Below are positions 43,687 to 56,124 of a stretch of DNA of 64,000 nucleotides, piece by piece; position 1 is the first letter of the stretch; the number at the start of each line of letters is the position of its first letter. The stretch is from contig OX638133.1 in assembly GCA_951804985.1 (NCBI GenBank), forward strand, positions 33,257,963-33,321,962. Direction: 5' to 3'. The translations under genes were made by a program, and so were the position numbers. The notes beneath the pieces are model-generated. The model ran no database searches, was not told the origin of the DNA, and worked only from the letters and a program-made list of their open reading frames with translations. The stretch is from Dryomyza anilis. Its lineage: Eukaryota > Arthropoda > Insecta > Diptera > Dryomyzidae.

Positions 43687-43992
43687 CACACAGAATAATA
43701 CTCTTTTGGCATGAGGTTGGAAGAATGAAAAAAGTTAGTTGTACTAACTAACATCATTCGGTTAAATAGAATGGTTTACAAATTTGTTGGCGGAACTGCT
43801 ATATTAGCCCCTACTCATGAAATATTAGTCTATACACACTCCTAATGGTTCTAAATCTGTACTAAATTGCTCTAAAACAGTTCCAAATTGGTTGCAGTAC
43901 AAACTACAACTCTTTTTATTTTGACAATAACAACCGACTATGCGGTTGGGAGAACCGAATAAGTTGGTGGGGAAAATAGTTGGTTGGGGCAT
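43687..43992 (-). mobile_element. Short TIR element, copy 2 of an inverted pair
   Basis: It starts CACACAGAATAATAC and carries the inverse of copy 1 (CTATACACACTCCTAATGGT, AGTACAAACTACAACTCTTT). A 122-bp spacer separates the copies. Confidence 0.65.
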
Positions 43993-44535
43993 ATTTTCAA
44001 CATATATTGCTCCGAAAACATATGAAATCAAATACTTTTAATATTTTTTATAAATGCATGTAAAAGTACACTTCTGTGGTAGGATTTTCTATGTACATAC
44101 AATTTTTTGTATGCCTTGTTATTTAGGAGTTATGAAAGTTTAAAATTGTTTGCTACGTTTCATCATTTTGGAAGTAGATTTTAAAGTGGCCTTACATATG
44201 TCTTAAAAGTCTGCTCTTGTGGTGGACTATTTTCAAAATGAAGTGCATTATTCCTAAGCCCAGAATATAAGTAACATATTACATTTTAATTATGTCGATT
44301 TTATTTTTAAGTTCCATATTAGCAAAAATGTTGTGTTTGCTACGTTACACGAAATTTCAATTACGCTTCCTGTCCGATCTACCTTAGCACAAAAAGTAAA
44401 ATTAAGCATAACAAATGGATTTAATTGTTTATTTTAACAAAAGACTACATGAAGTCAGTGGTCTTACGATTGGACTCTCAAAAAGTTCGAAAAAATTGGA
44501 ATGCACTTAAATTGCACTTAATATTTTTTTATAAA
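43993..44535. other. No gene recognised
   Basis: AT-rich, with two TTTGCTACGTT words (see findings). Confidence 0.4.
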
Positions 44536-44539
44536 ACAA

Positions 44540-45240
44540 GTGGGAAAAGTTAAGTCACATGGGCAGGACTTAAAGTCGGTCGAACCCGACTATTGAATAC
44601 CCTACACCTTGGTGGGGATAGTAATGTGGCATATTTATTTGAATACCTAACTTTTAAAGTTTGTAATTATGATGAACGCTTGCACATATATTACAAAATG
44701 TGGGCGTATCACGCTCATTTTTGTAACATATATTTTTATGTGAATTATAAGAATTATTTTTCAATTTTATAAATATATCTTGAATACTTTTCGAGTTATT
44801 GGTTTCTCAGCTCATTTCCGTACTCAGAATCATTTTTTCACATTATGACCAGTATTTCTCAAGTTGTCGGACGGACAGACGAACATGCACTCAGAAAAAA
44901 ATACTATATAAATAATAGTTTTTTACTATTAAAAATATTTAATAGGATAAATTATTATTTTAATCGGAAAATACCATTAAATACTAGAAAATACCATGAC
45001 ATTGCCATTGAGTTTATATGAAAATTTTTATTTTTTGTATACTATTAAATCAATAATTGTCCTATTGACCAATTTTAATGGGATTTGAGGGAATTTTTTT
45101 CTGGTGTGGGTAAACGGACTCGGGTCGTGGTGCTGATCAAGAATATATATACTTTTCCATACCGTCCATGCCTCCTAAGGGGCGGTTCAATATCTGCACA
45201 AAGTTATTATACCCTGTACCTCATAGGTGTAGGGTATAAT
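44540..45240 (-). mobile_element. DINE-like repeat, subfamily 2, with nested MITE
   Basis: It runs from GTGGGAAAAGTTAAGTCACA to the GTACCTCATAGGTGTAGGGT hairpin. It is split by an insertion at 44888-45108, and part of the centre is missing relative to the 26208 copy. Confidence 0.78.
44888..45108. mobile_element. 221-bp MITE with CACWCAGAAAAAAAT ends, nested
   Basis: CACTCAGAAAAAAATACTA at the left and, inverted, CACACCAGAAAAAAATTCCC at the right. It sits between the GGACAGACGAACATG and TAAACGGACTCGGG blocks of the host repeat. Confidence 0.65.
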
Positions 45241-48200
45241 TAATTACAAAGTGGAATGCGGTACAAATTATAAAGCGTAGCATTGGTTTTATGTGTTATT
45301 AGTGACGATTGCTCCATCAATCACTTGAATTTGGTGGAGCGACGCAATATCACGGATACTTTTCGCACTATCCCTTCTTCTTTTTCTTTCGCCGCTTCTA
45401 CTAGGCAGATGCTCTTTTTTTCTTGATGTAATTGTTGTTTCTCTGAGCCTTGCTCAGGTTTTTCTATACATCAAACGTATGTTTAAGGTTTGAAAATCAA
45501 AATTGTTATAATATTTGAATATCAAAAAAAAAAAAAAAAAATGTTTGCTACGTTACAAATCCTTTTTGGCTCTGTACACAGACATTAATAATCACACTGC
45601 TTATTTTTTCTTATCTTCAGAAAATAGATTAAAATTACTCGAAGAAAATTAGATCTTTCACTTATATTGACGTGCTAGATTTTATTGTAAAAGACTTTTT
45701 GGAATTTTTGTTTGCTACGTTACTTTGAAAAAATGCGGTAAAATTATTTTTCGTTTAAAATGCTGATAAAATTATTTTTCTTCAATTATTTTATTTAGTT
45801 ATTTTCAGTTTTCTTTACTCTATCTAAGAAAAGTGGATAACATGAAAAGAAAACCAATTAATTGAATACAACACACCTTTTTCTTGGGCGTTATATTTTT
45901 GTTAATTTTTTATTTTTCAGGAGGCAACCAATAATCTTTGCTAAATTAACAATGCAAAGATAGAATGAATGATTTTTGTGTGTGTATGTTCGTAAAATGA
46001 TTATTAATATTTGGTTTATTATATGATCAGTACTAATACCATTTATATATTTACATAATTCATCAAATGCATATATCATAATATTTTATGAAATTCGTTT
46101 ATAATAAACATTTCAAACATAATACATAGGAAATTGTATTTTTAATGATAGAAATTACGAGCTTCCAGTATTAATTTATAAAAAAAAATGCTAATTCACA
46201 TAATCACATAGCTTATATATACAATTTATGATAAAATTTTGTCATCTGTTTGTGCTTATACTTTGTTTAAATAAAATTCCACTTAAATCAAATTTTCACA
46301 TTCCGGCGTTCGCATTATTCATTCATGAAAATTCTACGATATGCGGTACGTAGATCCAAACTACGTCTGCGGCCTTCTACACCCCACCTCACCACACTCA
46401 GATTAATCTCTATAAAACACTCTACATTTTTTCTACTTATTTATATCAGTATTATTATTATTATTTGCATTGTACTTTTATTTTTTTTTTATTTTTCAGT
46501 TCATTGTTAATTTAATTTCATTTTATTTACATTGTCTGAGCAAATTTTATGTTTTTTTTGTGTCTCCAATTTTCTGAATCAGAATTCGCTCAAAGCTCTG
46601 TGGCAATTTAATTAATTATGAAAGGCGTTGGCGTTGGGCTTGAGCTCTGAGGTTGGGTCTTGGGGGTGGAGAAGGCGGCACCGTTGACAATGATTTCGAT
46701 GACGATCATCATGACAACATTGGTGACATCGTTCATCATGCGTTTCAGATTACAGTAGGCTACGCACGTACCTTGGAACCTTGTGTCAATTCGAGTGGAA
46801 CTCTGCAGTATAGAAATGGTCATGGCTCAACAGAGAGACGACTGCCACTACTGTCAGGCGCAGTAGGAGGGACGATTGTTATAACGAGTTTTGTTTCGGT
46901 CTCATTAGGCAAGATGTCAATGTGATTAATTTCGATTTTTTCTATTCATTTATTTTAGTAACTATTTTATTTTTTGGGTGCATTGATTCAGACAGCATTG
47001 TTATAGACATAAAAATCGATTTCGTATCAATTTAGATGTTTATATCGCTATATTTTTAAGATGTACTCGAAAAATTATCAGACTAGATTTGGACGATTTT
47101 GTTTTATATATAATAGGTATATTTAACTAATCTGGAACACTGGTTAAAGTTTAACTTTTTTTTTCTTTCATGCCCTGCAAAAAAGTTTTCAAAGTCCAAA
47201 GTAAATATTTAAGAATGCAACTTTAAGGATTAATTTTTACTACGTTCTTTTACACTTACCGTATTATAAAATAAGTAAAATAAACTTTATACAATTTTTT
47301 TAAGGATTTTGAAAAAAATGATTTAAACTTTACTGAATTTTATCTCCATAACCATAAAAGATAATATGTTTAATTCCAAAATTAAAGTTCTCTCAAAATT
47401 CTTTATACTCTTTATTTTTTTTAAATAGGTTGAGTGGTTCTGAGAGTAATCAATTTTAGAGAGTTTGGGCATACTGTAGGTGGATCAGATCGCAAGGGTT
47501 AGATAAATTATGGGATAAAACATTGGGCTAATGCCGCCTTATGAAACTTTCCAAATTTAAAACTACGACAAAAACAAGTTTCTTTAAATGTTGATGGGTT
47601 TCGAAAATATCAGTGACCTTTAACGTTTTTTTTTTGCTATGATTTTACCACTTCAAGTAAAAATTGGTAAAACATATTTTTATTTTTAATAGGTACCACG
47701 TGACTTTAAAGTATTGATGTCGATTTTGTAAGAAAAGTCTACACGGATAGAAAAGATTTGTTTGAATATGTTTGCAATGCAATTAAAAAGTAATACGAAA
47801 TTACCATACATGTATTAGGAATGAAGTGAAATTAAATTATAATCTAAATTGAATTTATTTTTGTTCACGTGTAAACATTATTATATTGTCCAGCAGAATT
47901 TGTCAAATTTACCATAAATATGTCGCAATACCAACATAATATTTTAATTGCATTCGAATAAACTGTTTCTTGGCAATTTACTTAGTTAAAACTATGTTTC
48001 GAAACACAGAAAATGCTAATCAAATCTAAATACAACGTATGTTCGCAACGCTCGTCTTAATTCGATAATTTATCGACTGACGAAGTTGGCAACGTTGTGC
48101 AGCAGACGCCATCGTTTGAGCATATGGATGTTTACAAACAAACAAAAAAGAAATTGGATTTAAATAAGTGTATTCTTGCAACATTCTTCTTGTATACGAA

Positions 48201-49350
48201 GTTGACACTCGTTGATCGGCATTTTCTGCGTACGTGTCTTTTTTTTATTCGTTGAGAAAACGTGTTCGCGTCGGTAATAATTTTGTTATTTGTAAATTAA
48301 ATAAATATATAAATTGTGTTATAAAAAATACTAATAGTAACAGAGTATAATATAGTGCAGTATAAAATTTCTGAAACTAATGTGAAAAAACCACAAATAA
48401 AAATCAGTGTTTCGATTTTAAAACAGAATTTTACATGTTTTTTACAAAAGGCTCCGTGCATTTCTTACCTACGCTATGTGCTGTACTGAGATCAACTGTA
48501 ACTGTCCAAATATAAAGCGAGCCTGGATCGTCTGGTTTAGCGTCTGCCGGTGCAATTGTGCATTCATTGATGCTGTCACTTGTACTTGCAGTTTTAAAGC
48601 AATTATTTATTTATGCATTTGTATATGAATTCTATTATTATAATTTTCCACTGTGCATGTTTAAAGGATTTTTTTTCCAAAAATATTTAAATATGTTTCT
48701 ATGCAAACATACTACTTTTTGTACTGAAACAACTGATATGTTTCACTGGAAACATATTTATATTCAGATCGTTCAAAATCATGTTTTAATTTGAACATAT
48801 TTACGTTTCGGTTCAAGTATTTATTTTGTTTGGATGTAGTAATTATTATGGTTCCATTAAAACATACACCATTTAAAGGGGCAACATTAAAATGTTTCCG
48901 GGATATTATAATGTAAGTCAGAGCCCTTACAACACTGTTCAAGTCTCAATACAACCCTGTTTACAAATGATTTATTAGTCTATTATATAATGTTTTCATA
49001 AAATTTCAAACATACATGTTAATGCCTGCAAAATTTTGTTTGGGAGAGCCCTTTTTTTTGCAGCGTGCACTTTGTCAGATTTCTAAACGCCGCACAGTAC
49101 GAAAACCTGTGTTATTTTTAGAAAAACAAGTATGAGGGTTGACTATTATTATATGAAAATTTAATAATCAACCTTTAGATGTAGATTTTTAAAAGTGGGC
49201 GTGGTACTTCCCATACGACTAACAATTATTAAAATTGTTAATTTTTGTATAAATAGCTGGACTCGTGCACGACTCGTGCCAAGATTTTGTGAATTCATAG
49301 ATATAAAGCGATTTTATTAATATAAAAAAAACATTATTATTATTTTTTAT
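45241..49350. other. Long stretch without a supported gene
   Basis: AT-rich. At 46600-46920 a GC-richer patch has overlapping open frames on both strands (72 and 91 codons) without a domain. At 48040-48560 lies a repeat-free, exon-like patch, but no convincing start or splice pair. At 48650-48800 degenerate palindromes of the type GTTTC...GAAACATAT recur. Two TTTGCTACGTTAC words are at 45543 and 45713. Confidence 0.4.
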
Positions 49351-49354
49351 ATCA

Positions 49355-50115
49355 GGGGCCCGTGCTTCGCTGTGGAAGTTTTTATTGGTTTTATAAATGT
49401 AGTAACCAAATAATAATTCTCCGCCAAAACAACTTTTCTCAAAGACAATTCAGACAGTAGAATATTTCGCCGTAGAATTCTTCCCAGTAGAAATCTTCGG
49501 CGTAAAATTCTTCCCCATATAACTCTTTACCGTATAATTCTTCCCGGTAGAATTCTTCCCCGTAGAGTTTTTCCCAGTAGAAGTTTTAGTGTAGTTAGTT
49601 TTAATGTGGTGAGTTTTAGTGTGTTGAATTTTTAGTTTAGTGAATTTTTAGTGTGGTGAGTTTTATTGTGTTGAGTTTTAGTGTGGTGAGTTTTAGTGTG
49701 GTGAATTTTGGTGTGGTGAGTTTTGGTGAGGTGAGTTTTAGTATGGTGAATTTTTAGTGTGGCGAGTTTTGGCGTGGTGAGTTTTATTGTGGTGAGTTTT
49801 AGTGTGGTGAGTTTTAGTGTAGTGGGTTTTAGTGTGATGAGTTTTAGTGTGGTGAATTTTAGTTTTTTTTTTTCATCTTTTTAGATTGTGTATGTGCTGA
49901 GTTATGTCGTTTTGAAAGTTTAGGTTGGATGGGAGATACCACGCCCATTTGTCCAATCTCGCCCATATATAGCCTATGACACCCTCCGGACTCCTTAGTA
50001 TCCTGTGGCAAAATTTCAGTTAAATCGGTTCAGCGGTTTAGACGTGATGCTGGAACAAACAGACAGACAGACCGACAGACTGACAGACGGACCAAGAGTT
50101 TTATATATATAGATG
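49355..50115 (+). mobile_element. Unclassified interspersed repeat with internal minisatellite
   Basis: It starts GGGGCCCGTGCTTCGCTG and ends AAATCGGTTCAGCGGTTTAG, an ACAGACAGACAGAC run and TTTTATATATATAGA, a type of arthropod repeat I have seen but cannot name. It is non-coding. Confidence 0.5.
49420..49862 (+). repeat. 15-bp minisatellite whose monomer changes along the array
   Basis: It begins with CCGTAGAATTCTTCC-type monomers (to about 49575), passes through CAGTAGAAGTTTTAG and TGTAGTTAGTTTTAA, and ends as TGTGGTGAGTTTTAG monomers, mostly holding a 15-bp step. Confidence 0.85.
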
Positions 50116-51180
50116 GTCTGTCGGTGAAATGTGAATAACTCCGATAGTGCAAAAAATGACAACCTTTTTTTAATCTTTTGAAAAATATAATTTGTGTACT
50201 AAGTAACAATGTCGAAGCGTGCTCGGAATGTTTTTGTTTTGATCTTTATAAATGAAAAAAAATTAAAAGTGAATTTACTCCAGAATTTTTTCTTTCTAAA
50301 GTAGAAAAAAAAATTTTAAACAATAACATTGCAAAAAAAAATGAGTTTTCACAGTTTTCAAAATAAATGGTTCAAAAAATTGATCGCAATTTCGACAATA
50401 TTTTTGTTCTTGCAATTGTTGCGAAAAATTAACTGTTGTTGCGAAAGTGTGCGGAAAATTTGATATAAATTGAGTGATGTAACATTGTGGGCAATTTAAT
50501 TTACTATACACTGAAAAAAAAATAGTGGCTGAGGTCAATTTGACTTTAGGTACTAGCTGACCCACTGTGCGGGGAGATATCTGCTTAGATTTTTTAATTC
50601 AGAGTCAGATTTTTATTTCACAAAATGTTTTAAAAATTTTAGTTTTACGAAATTTTTGGCAGGGTCAAGACAGTTTAAAACCATTTTAAACAGACAAATG
50701 CAGAATTTGTATCACAAGCTGTCTGTTTTCTGCCTGCTCCTAAAATATTCCGTGAATCTGCCATTAAAATTACACACAATTTTAAAACCTGCTGTCTCAA
50801 AATATTCTATTTAACTGTGTGTTTTACTCATAAAAAAAATAATAATAAATTATTAATGTAGATTGTAAAAATATTTTTAAAGTAAATTATTTCAATAATG
50901 TATTTTATCACAAAAACGATTAATCTTAAATTGAGAATTTGGAATTGTTACATTAAGTATTACTATTCTTGATTTAAATACGTCGTGTTGTTGGGAACGC
51001 TTTAACCCTTATAAATTCTTGAATCAAAGTATAAATTGTTGGCATTACATATACTAAATGTTTTTTATTTTCCTCACTATATACCTCTTTGAAGGGGGGG
51101 GGGGGTGGCAATTTTTATTTTATGTTAAACTTAGTGCGGTTATGTGAAATTCAGCAGTGAATTCATTTTGGAAATCTGGC
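50116..51180. other. No gene recognised
   Basis: AT-rich. The words TGTATCACAAGCTGTCTG (50708) and, inverted, CTTGTGATACAAATTC (61799) show a shared short repeat. A run of ten or more G lies near 51097. Confidence 0.4.
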
Positions 51181-51181
51181 A

Positions 51182-51860
51182 TGGAATACCCTACACCTTT
51201 GGTGGGGATATTAACTCTTAGAATATTATTCATATATCAGACATTTACGTCTTATATCCCCATAAATTAAAAAAATTATATAAAGTATAAAAAACAAAAA
51301 AAAAAAAATTTGAAAAATGTAATTGGGCGGACCACGTCTATATTTAAAATTTTGAAAGGCTAATATTTCATAGATTTGATTTTAATAATTTACGGATCAA
51401 ATTTCCACTATGAAAACCCGGGAAATAATGAAAAAAAAAGTGGGCGGATCACGCCCATTTTTAGACCACATATTTTTAGGTGAATTATAACAATACATTT
51501 TAAATTTTATAACTATACCTTGAATACTTTTCGAGTTATTAGTTCCGAAAGAGTTATATAAAAGTGACTTGTATGGGAGGTGGGCGTGTCCGTTGACCGA
51601 TTTGGCTCATTTTCAAACTCAGTTCCTACTTTTGGCAAAAATATATTGAGACGAAATTTCATCGCATTCTGATCAGTATTTCTCAAGTTATTCTGTATTC
51701 GGACAGCAAGACGGACAGACGGACATGACTAAACGGACTCGGGTAGTGATGCTGATCAAGAATATATACACTTTTCCATACCGGACACGCCTCCTAAGGG
51801 GCGTTACAATATATGCACAAAGTTAATATACCCTGTACCTCATAGGTGTAGGGTATAAAA
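51182..51860 (-). mobile_element. DINE-like repeat, subfamily 2
   Basis: It runs from ATGGAATACCCTACACCTTT to CATAGGTGTAGGGTATAAAA. Only the outer AGTTGGGAAAG end is missing. It is close in sequence to the 26208 copy. Confidence 0.82.
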
Positions 51861-52226
51861 AGTTAGTAATGTTGAAAACGTTATCCTTTTTATCATATCA
51901 AGTTTTAGCATTTATTTGAAAATTGAAAAAAATCTTGACAATAAAAAGGATCTGTTATAATTTTTAATGTTTAAACAGATTTCTCTCAATATTTCTTCAA
52001 TATTACCGCATTTTTCAGAATATGTTGATCAAAATAATTTCAATACAATATTCCTACTTTTGCTTGCTACGGACTATTTATGTCGTATAAAATTAATAAA
52101 AAAAAAATAAAACATTTTTTATATGACAGTTGTTTATAACAGTTACCAGCCGACTTCCATAAGTATATGCCTAGAAACAGAATAAAAAATAGCATTTTAT
52201 TAAAACACTCAAAGCGTTGCACTTAC

Positions 52227-52470
52227 CATCGCGTTTTATCGCATATCGTAAAAATTATTTAAATTAAACTATACACCACGGACAGACAGACAAACTCCTC
52301 GCTTCGCCTCGCCCTGGACGCCATTTTGCCCACCGCAAGCAACATGTCGTAATCTCAGCTATCAGCGCCGCTTGTCTAAGTCAGTGTTGCATTTTTTATG
52401 TTAAAAGCTTCTACGGTTTTATGATTCTTTACCGTTAAGTTTTCCCCGCGTACAGCTTGTTTTAAAATAC
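52227..52470 (-). other. Candidate host first exon on the minus strand
   Basis: Read on the minus strand, CGCGATG|GTAAGTGC is a strong splice donor at 52227/52226. Upstream lies a GC-richer, repeat-free stretch containing AAAATGGCGTCC, whose frame closes after 21 codons, so the exon would be mainly untranslated. A DREF-type motif lies just upstream at 52480-52487. Suggestive only. Confidence 0.3.
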
Positions 52471-52479
52471 AAAACAAAT

Positions 52480-52487
52480 TATCGATA
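52480..52487 (-). promoter_or_regulatory. DRE motif (TATCGATA)
   Basis: This is a perfect palindromic DREF-binding word, common in Drosophila housekeeping promoters, placed upstream of the candidate minus-strand exon. Chance occurrence is possible. Confidence 0.35.
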
Positions 52488-53148
52488 AACACAGCAAATG
52501 GGCGATATTTCTAAGAACACGATGAAAGCAAGAGAAAATAAAAGAAAAGACGAAAACGAAGAAGAAGAAGAAGAGTATTGGCGTCGACACATAAATAGCA
52601 ATTTAAGAACGCGCGTTAAGCACAAGAATCCTGATTGAATCCCTGCAAAACTTTATCCTTGCGCAACGGTTCGTGCTGTTCTTGCAAACAGCCATTTACG
52701 AAATATTAAAACAAATGTATAGAAAATTATTTAAAGTTTATCATGTTCTCATTTTCTTGTTCTTCTTCTCCACTTCTTGTACATTTAATGGGCAAATTAG
52801 GAAAATTGTGTGCTGTCGGAAGGAAATAAGTTTCTATTCACCACCACACCCACAATTTATACAAAATGAAGATAGAAATTAATTTGTTTTTGTTTTGGTA
52901 TTTTTTTTTCTTCTCTCAAATAATGTCCGCAATTTGTGTCGGAACCGAAAAGGATTAAGTGCGAACTATAATCGTTTTAGGGGAACATTAGAAAATACAT
53001 CATATCTGCATTAGTTCAGAGCCGTTGATGTTTTAACCCACGAAATGCTTAATATTTGAATGCAGTAAAAATTTCAAAAATCCAGAAATAAAAATTATGT
53101 TTTCTAAAAAATAAGTTTTGTAATGCCAACTATCAAAATGAATTACAT
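52488..53148. other. No gene recognised
   Basis: Purine-rich GAAGAAGAAG stretch near 52560; otherwise AT-rich. No supported coding frame. Confidence 0.4.
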
Positions 53149-53600
53149 TTCATATCTCAGGTGAAGTCTAAATGTTGCTTCTCATTGGTTTGTGGACACG
53201 ATTGAAGTTTTTTCTTGGCACTAAATTTCAACTAAAACAACAACAAACATTGCCTTAATTACGTTTCCCCACTTTACCCCAGAAAATGTTTCCCACTTAA
53301 CCCCAATTACATTAATTGCTAAACCCGTTTGTATTTCAAAAGATATACAATATGCGATATTTTTAAACATATCGTCTTAATTAAAAACGACAAAATTCTC
53401 ACTTTTTGGCAGCAAACTCCAGCAAAATATTTTTATTTCACTTGTTCTCGAAATGCAATAACATGGTATTATTTAATTTTATCCATGGATTAAAAATATT
53501 GATTACATATTACATAAGAAGCACTTGACAATTGTTTTAATTTTTCTAAGTGCAAAAACATGTCAATAAATTGCAATTTCCCACATTACCACATGTTCCA
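53149..53600 (+). repeat. Interspersed repeat, copy B (partner at 23163)
   Basis: It has the same ordered blocks as copy A, including CCCAGAAAATG and TTTGTATTTCAAAAGATATA. Confidence 0.7.
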
Positions 53601-54375
53601 TTTTACCCCAGGTTTTTCTATATAAAAGAAATTAACATTAATAGTTTATAAATTTAAAATGCATGGAAATCATTCATATAATTCTTATAAGTATTTGAAG
53701 TTTGCTTTAATTTCATTTATTCGTGAAAATATTGAATGTAACTTTATGTGAGCCGTGAATATCATTTTTGATTTCAGAAAAATTTCGAATGAAACTGTAT
53801 TCAATTATTTTAAACTTTTAGAAGTGTTAACAGTTTTTTGTCGATAGTGCGTATTTCAAAAATGAGCACCGATGAACAAATTTTTGTAATTTTGATCGTT
53901 AGTTTGGATTATAAATCAGTTTCTTATATATCATTAGATGCAAAATGCAATGTTGTAGAACGAAAAGTCCCCAAATACATTTTCAAAATGCCAAATATTC
54001 ATTTACAAAAATCTTTATATATCTGCCAATTTTTTTACGACATGGTAAGATAATGTAAATCTATGTAAATCTTTAATTAAGACGGAAAATGAATGCAAAA
54101 GCAAGTATTATTGTTAAAATTTGGTTTGATGAACAATATGATGTACATATTTTGCATGTGTCCAAAGTCTTTTTTTTTTATTATTGTAATGAAAAGTTGT
54201 ATTCGCTTAGGCTTCCTCAAATTGAATATCTCATTTTCAGCCGTTTATAAATTTTATGAAGAATACATAACATGTATGTTTTGTATACATCAATATAATG
54301 TATTTGTTTTAATTGAAAGAATCATGATTTGAAGACCTAATCCTTTCTTCTTTATAAAGAATAATTATTAAACTA
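53601..54375. other. No gene recognised
   Basis: AT-rich DNA with chance open frames up to 79 codons, low complexity. Confidence 0.45.
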
Positions 54376-54379
54376 CATG

Positions 54380-55010
54380 TAAACCAGTTGGGAAGATTAG
54401 ATCAAATGGAAAATTTTAAAGTAGGTGTTATTATGATAGTTAGGATTATCAAAATACGAATCCTGAAAATAACTACAAACTTTCCATCGCTGAAGAATTT
54501 TCTTTCATTTGATACCCATATTTACAAATGGGTAGGTGTACCGAATTTCGATTTTTTTTTTGGGAACCACAAGTCGTTTCGTGGAAAACATTATTTTCAT
54601 GTATTTGAGCATAATGTCAATATATATTTAACCAAAAAAGTTTACCTAAGCACGTATACAGTAAAATTGATTTGTAGATGTAAATTTTATATGAGGTATT
54701 TGAACATAAGGTCACAATAGACCGATCATGCCAATTTTCTTGTTCAGACAGCTTTGATATATAAGTATTCTAAATCTAAAGTTTCATTGCTCTACCTCTT
54801 CAACTTTTTCTGTAATCGTGATTTCAACAGACAGACAGAAGGACAGACAGACAGACAGACATACAGACGGACATCGCTAAATCGACTCAGGAGGTCATGC
54901 TGATCAAGAATATATATACTTTCCCATACCGGAGATGCTTTTTTCAGGGTGTTACAAACGGCGTACCAAACTGAATATACCCTTTCACTCTTAGAGTAGG
55001 GTATAAAAAG
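54380..55010 (-). mobile_element. DINE-like repeat, subfamily 1, near-complete
   Basis: It runs from CCAGTTGGGAAGATTAGATC to the hairpin CCCTTTCACTC...GAGTAGGGTATAAAA, with an ACAGACAGAC microsatellite and GGCGTACCAAACTG. The 110-codon frame inside it is not a gene. Confidence 0.82.
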
Positions 55011-55910
55011 ATGTGGTCTGACTTAAAAATGATCGATGTACCAAATACGGCCATTTTGTGAATATGAATTATCGAAGTAAATAAAAAAGAGCAGAACACG
55101 CAGAGAAATAATATGGTAGCGACATGATCGCGACCATCATACCATGCTCTTTTCAATCATAGATTGTTATCACAATCATATAATGGTGTTTTCAATTTAT
55201 TTGCAACAATAATAAGATCGCTATAATAATATTATAGTGGATAATTTATTATATAATAATTGTCTTTCTGAAAAACCAAAATATGGTTGATAAGAATCAT
55301 GTTATGATTACGACAAAGACTGCCGCAAACAAAATATGGTCAATACCATTCACACCAGTATATTTACTAATCATAATATAGGGGTATTCCACAGAAAACG
55401 TTACCAAGATGTGATATATTAAGGTTAAACCTATTGATTTCGTTTAATGATATTTAGGATAAGAATTTAGGATTAAGAATTTACCAAAATGCATGGCAAA
55501 TGTGTTTTTTTTCTCAATAAATTTAAATATTTTTTTGAAATTTATTATAGTACAAAATTAAGGCAATATATAAAATACAGTTGTATCGTTGTTTTAAATC
55601 CGAAAGTAAATTGAACAGTACAATTTGAAAGGTAATTTGTTTGCAAAAGTATGCCGTACATTGCATTGGTGATAAGTGGTTTAAAATACTGTCAATTAAC
55701 CAAACAGTTTTACTTTTTTGAATTGTATCGCACGTCACAAAAAGTTATTTTGCAAACCTACAACTGTAAAACTTTCTAAAAGTTAAGATTTTTGTGGTAT
55801 ATATACATTTATTATACCCTTTGATTGCTATATCCAACCAAAAATTTGTAACGCCCGTCACAAGTAACAATCGTCGTAAAACAAAAAAACTGGAAAATTA
55901 TATATTTGTT
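55011..55910. other. No gene recognised
   Basis: AT-rich; motifs around ATAATATGGT at 55090-55380 suggest an unclassified MITE. Confidence 0.35.
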
Positions 55911-55965
55911 AATAAAGCGTTTTTCAATAAGAGCGCTACAAAAGTTTTTTCAGGGTTTCGAAAAT
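55911..55965 (+). repeat. Isolated mariner-type terminal repeat
   Basis: AAAGCGTTTTTCAATAAGAG then CGCTACAAAAG matches the right end of the transposon at 57388 better than the transposon's own left end does. Confidence 0.65.
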
Positions 55966-56124
55966 AATAATTTTTGTGATTTTAATGTGATTTTAATGAT
56001 TTGATTTTAATGATTTTTTTGTAAGGTTTGGAATTTCCCTTTTTTTATCTTTGCTTATTGAATATTTCGGAATCTTTACAACTTTTTCTATGGTTAAATA
56101 ATAATATAATTGATTATTGATGCA

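Noticed and set aside
46653..46925. Overlapping frames on both strands as a coding exon
   Set aside because: No domain, no splice sites of quality and no codon bias; left as unassigned.
54388..54720. 110-codon open frame as a host gene
   Set aside because: It lies wholly inside a DINE-like repeat that is non-coding in its other copies.
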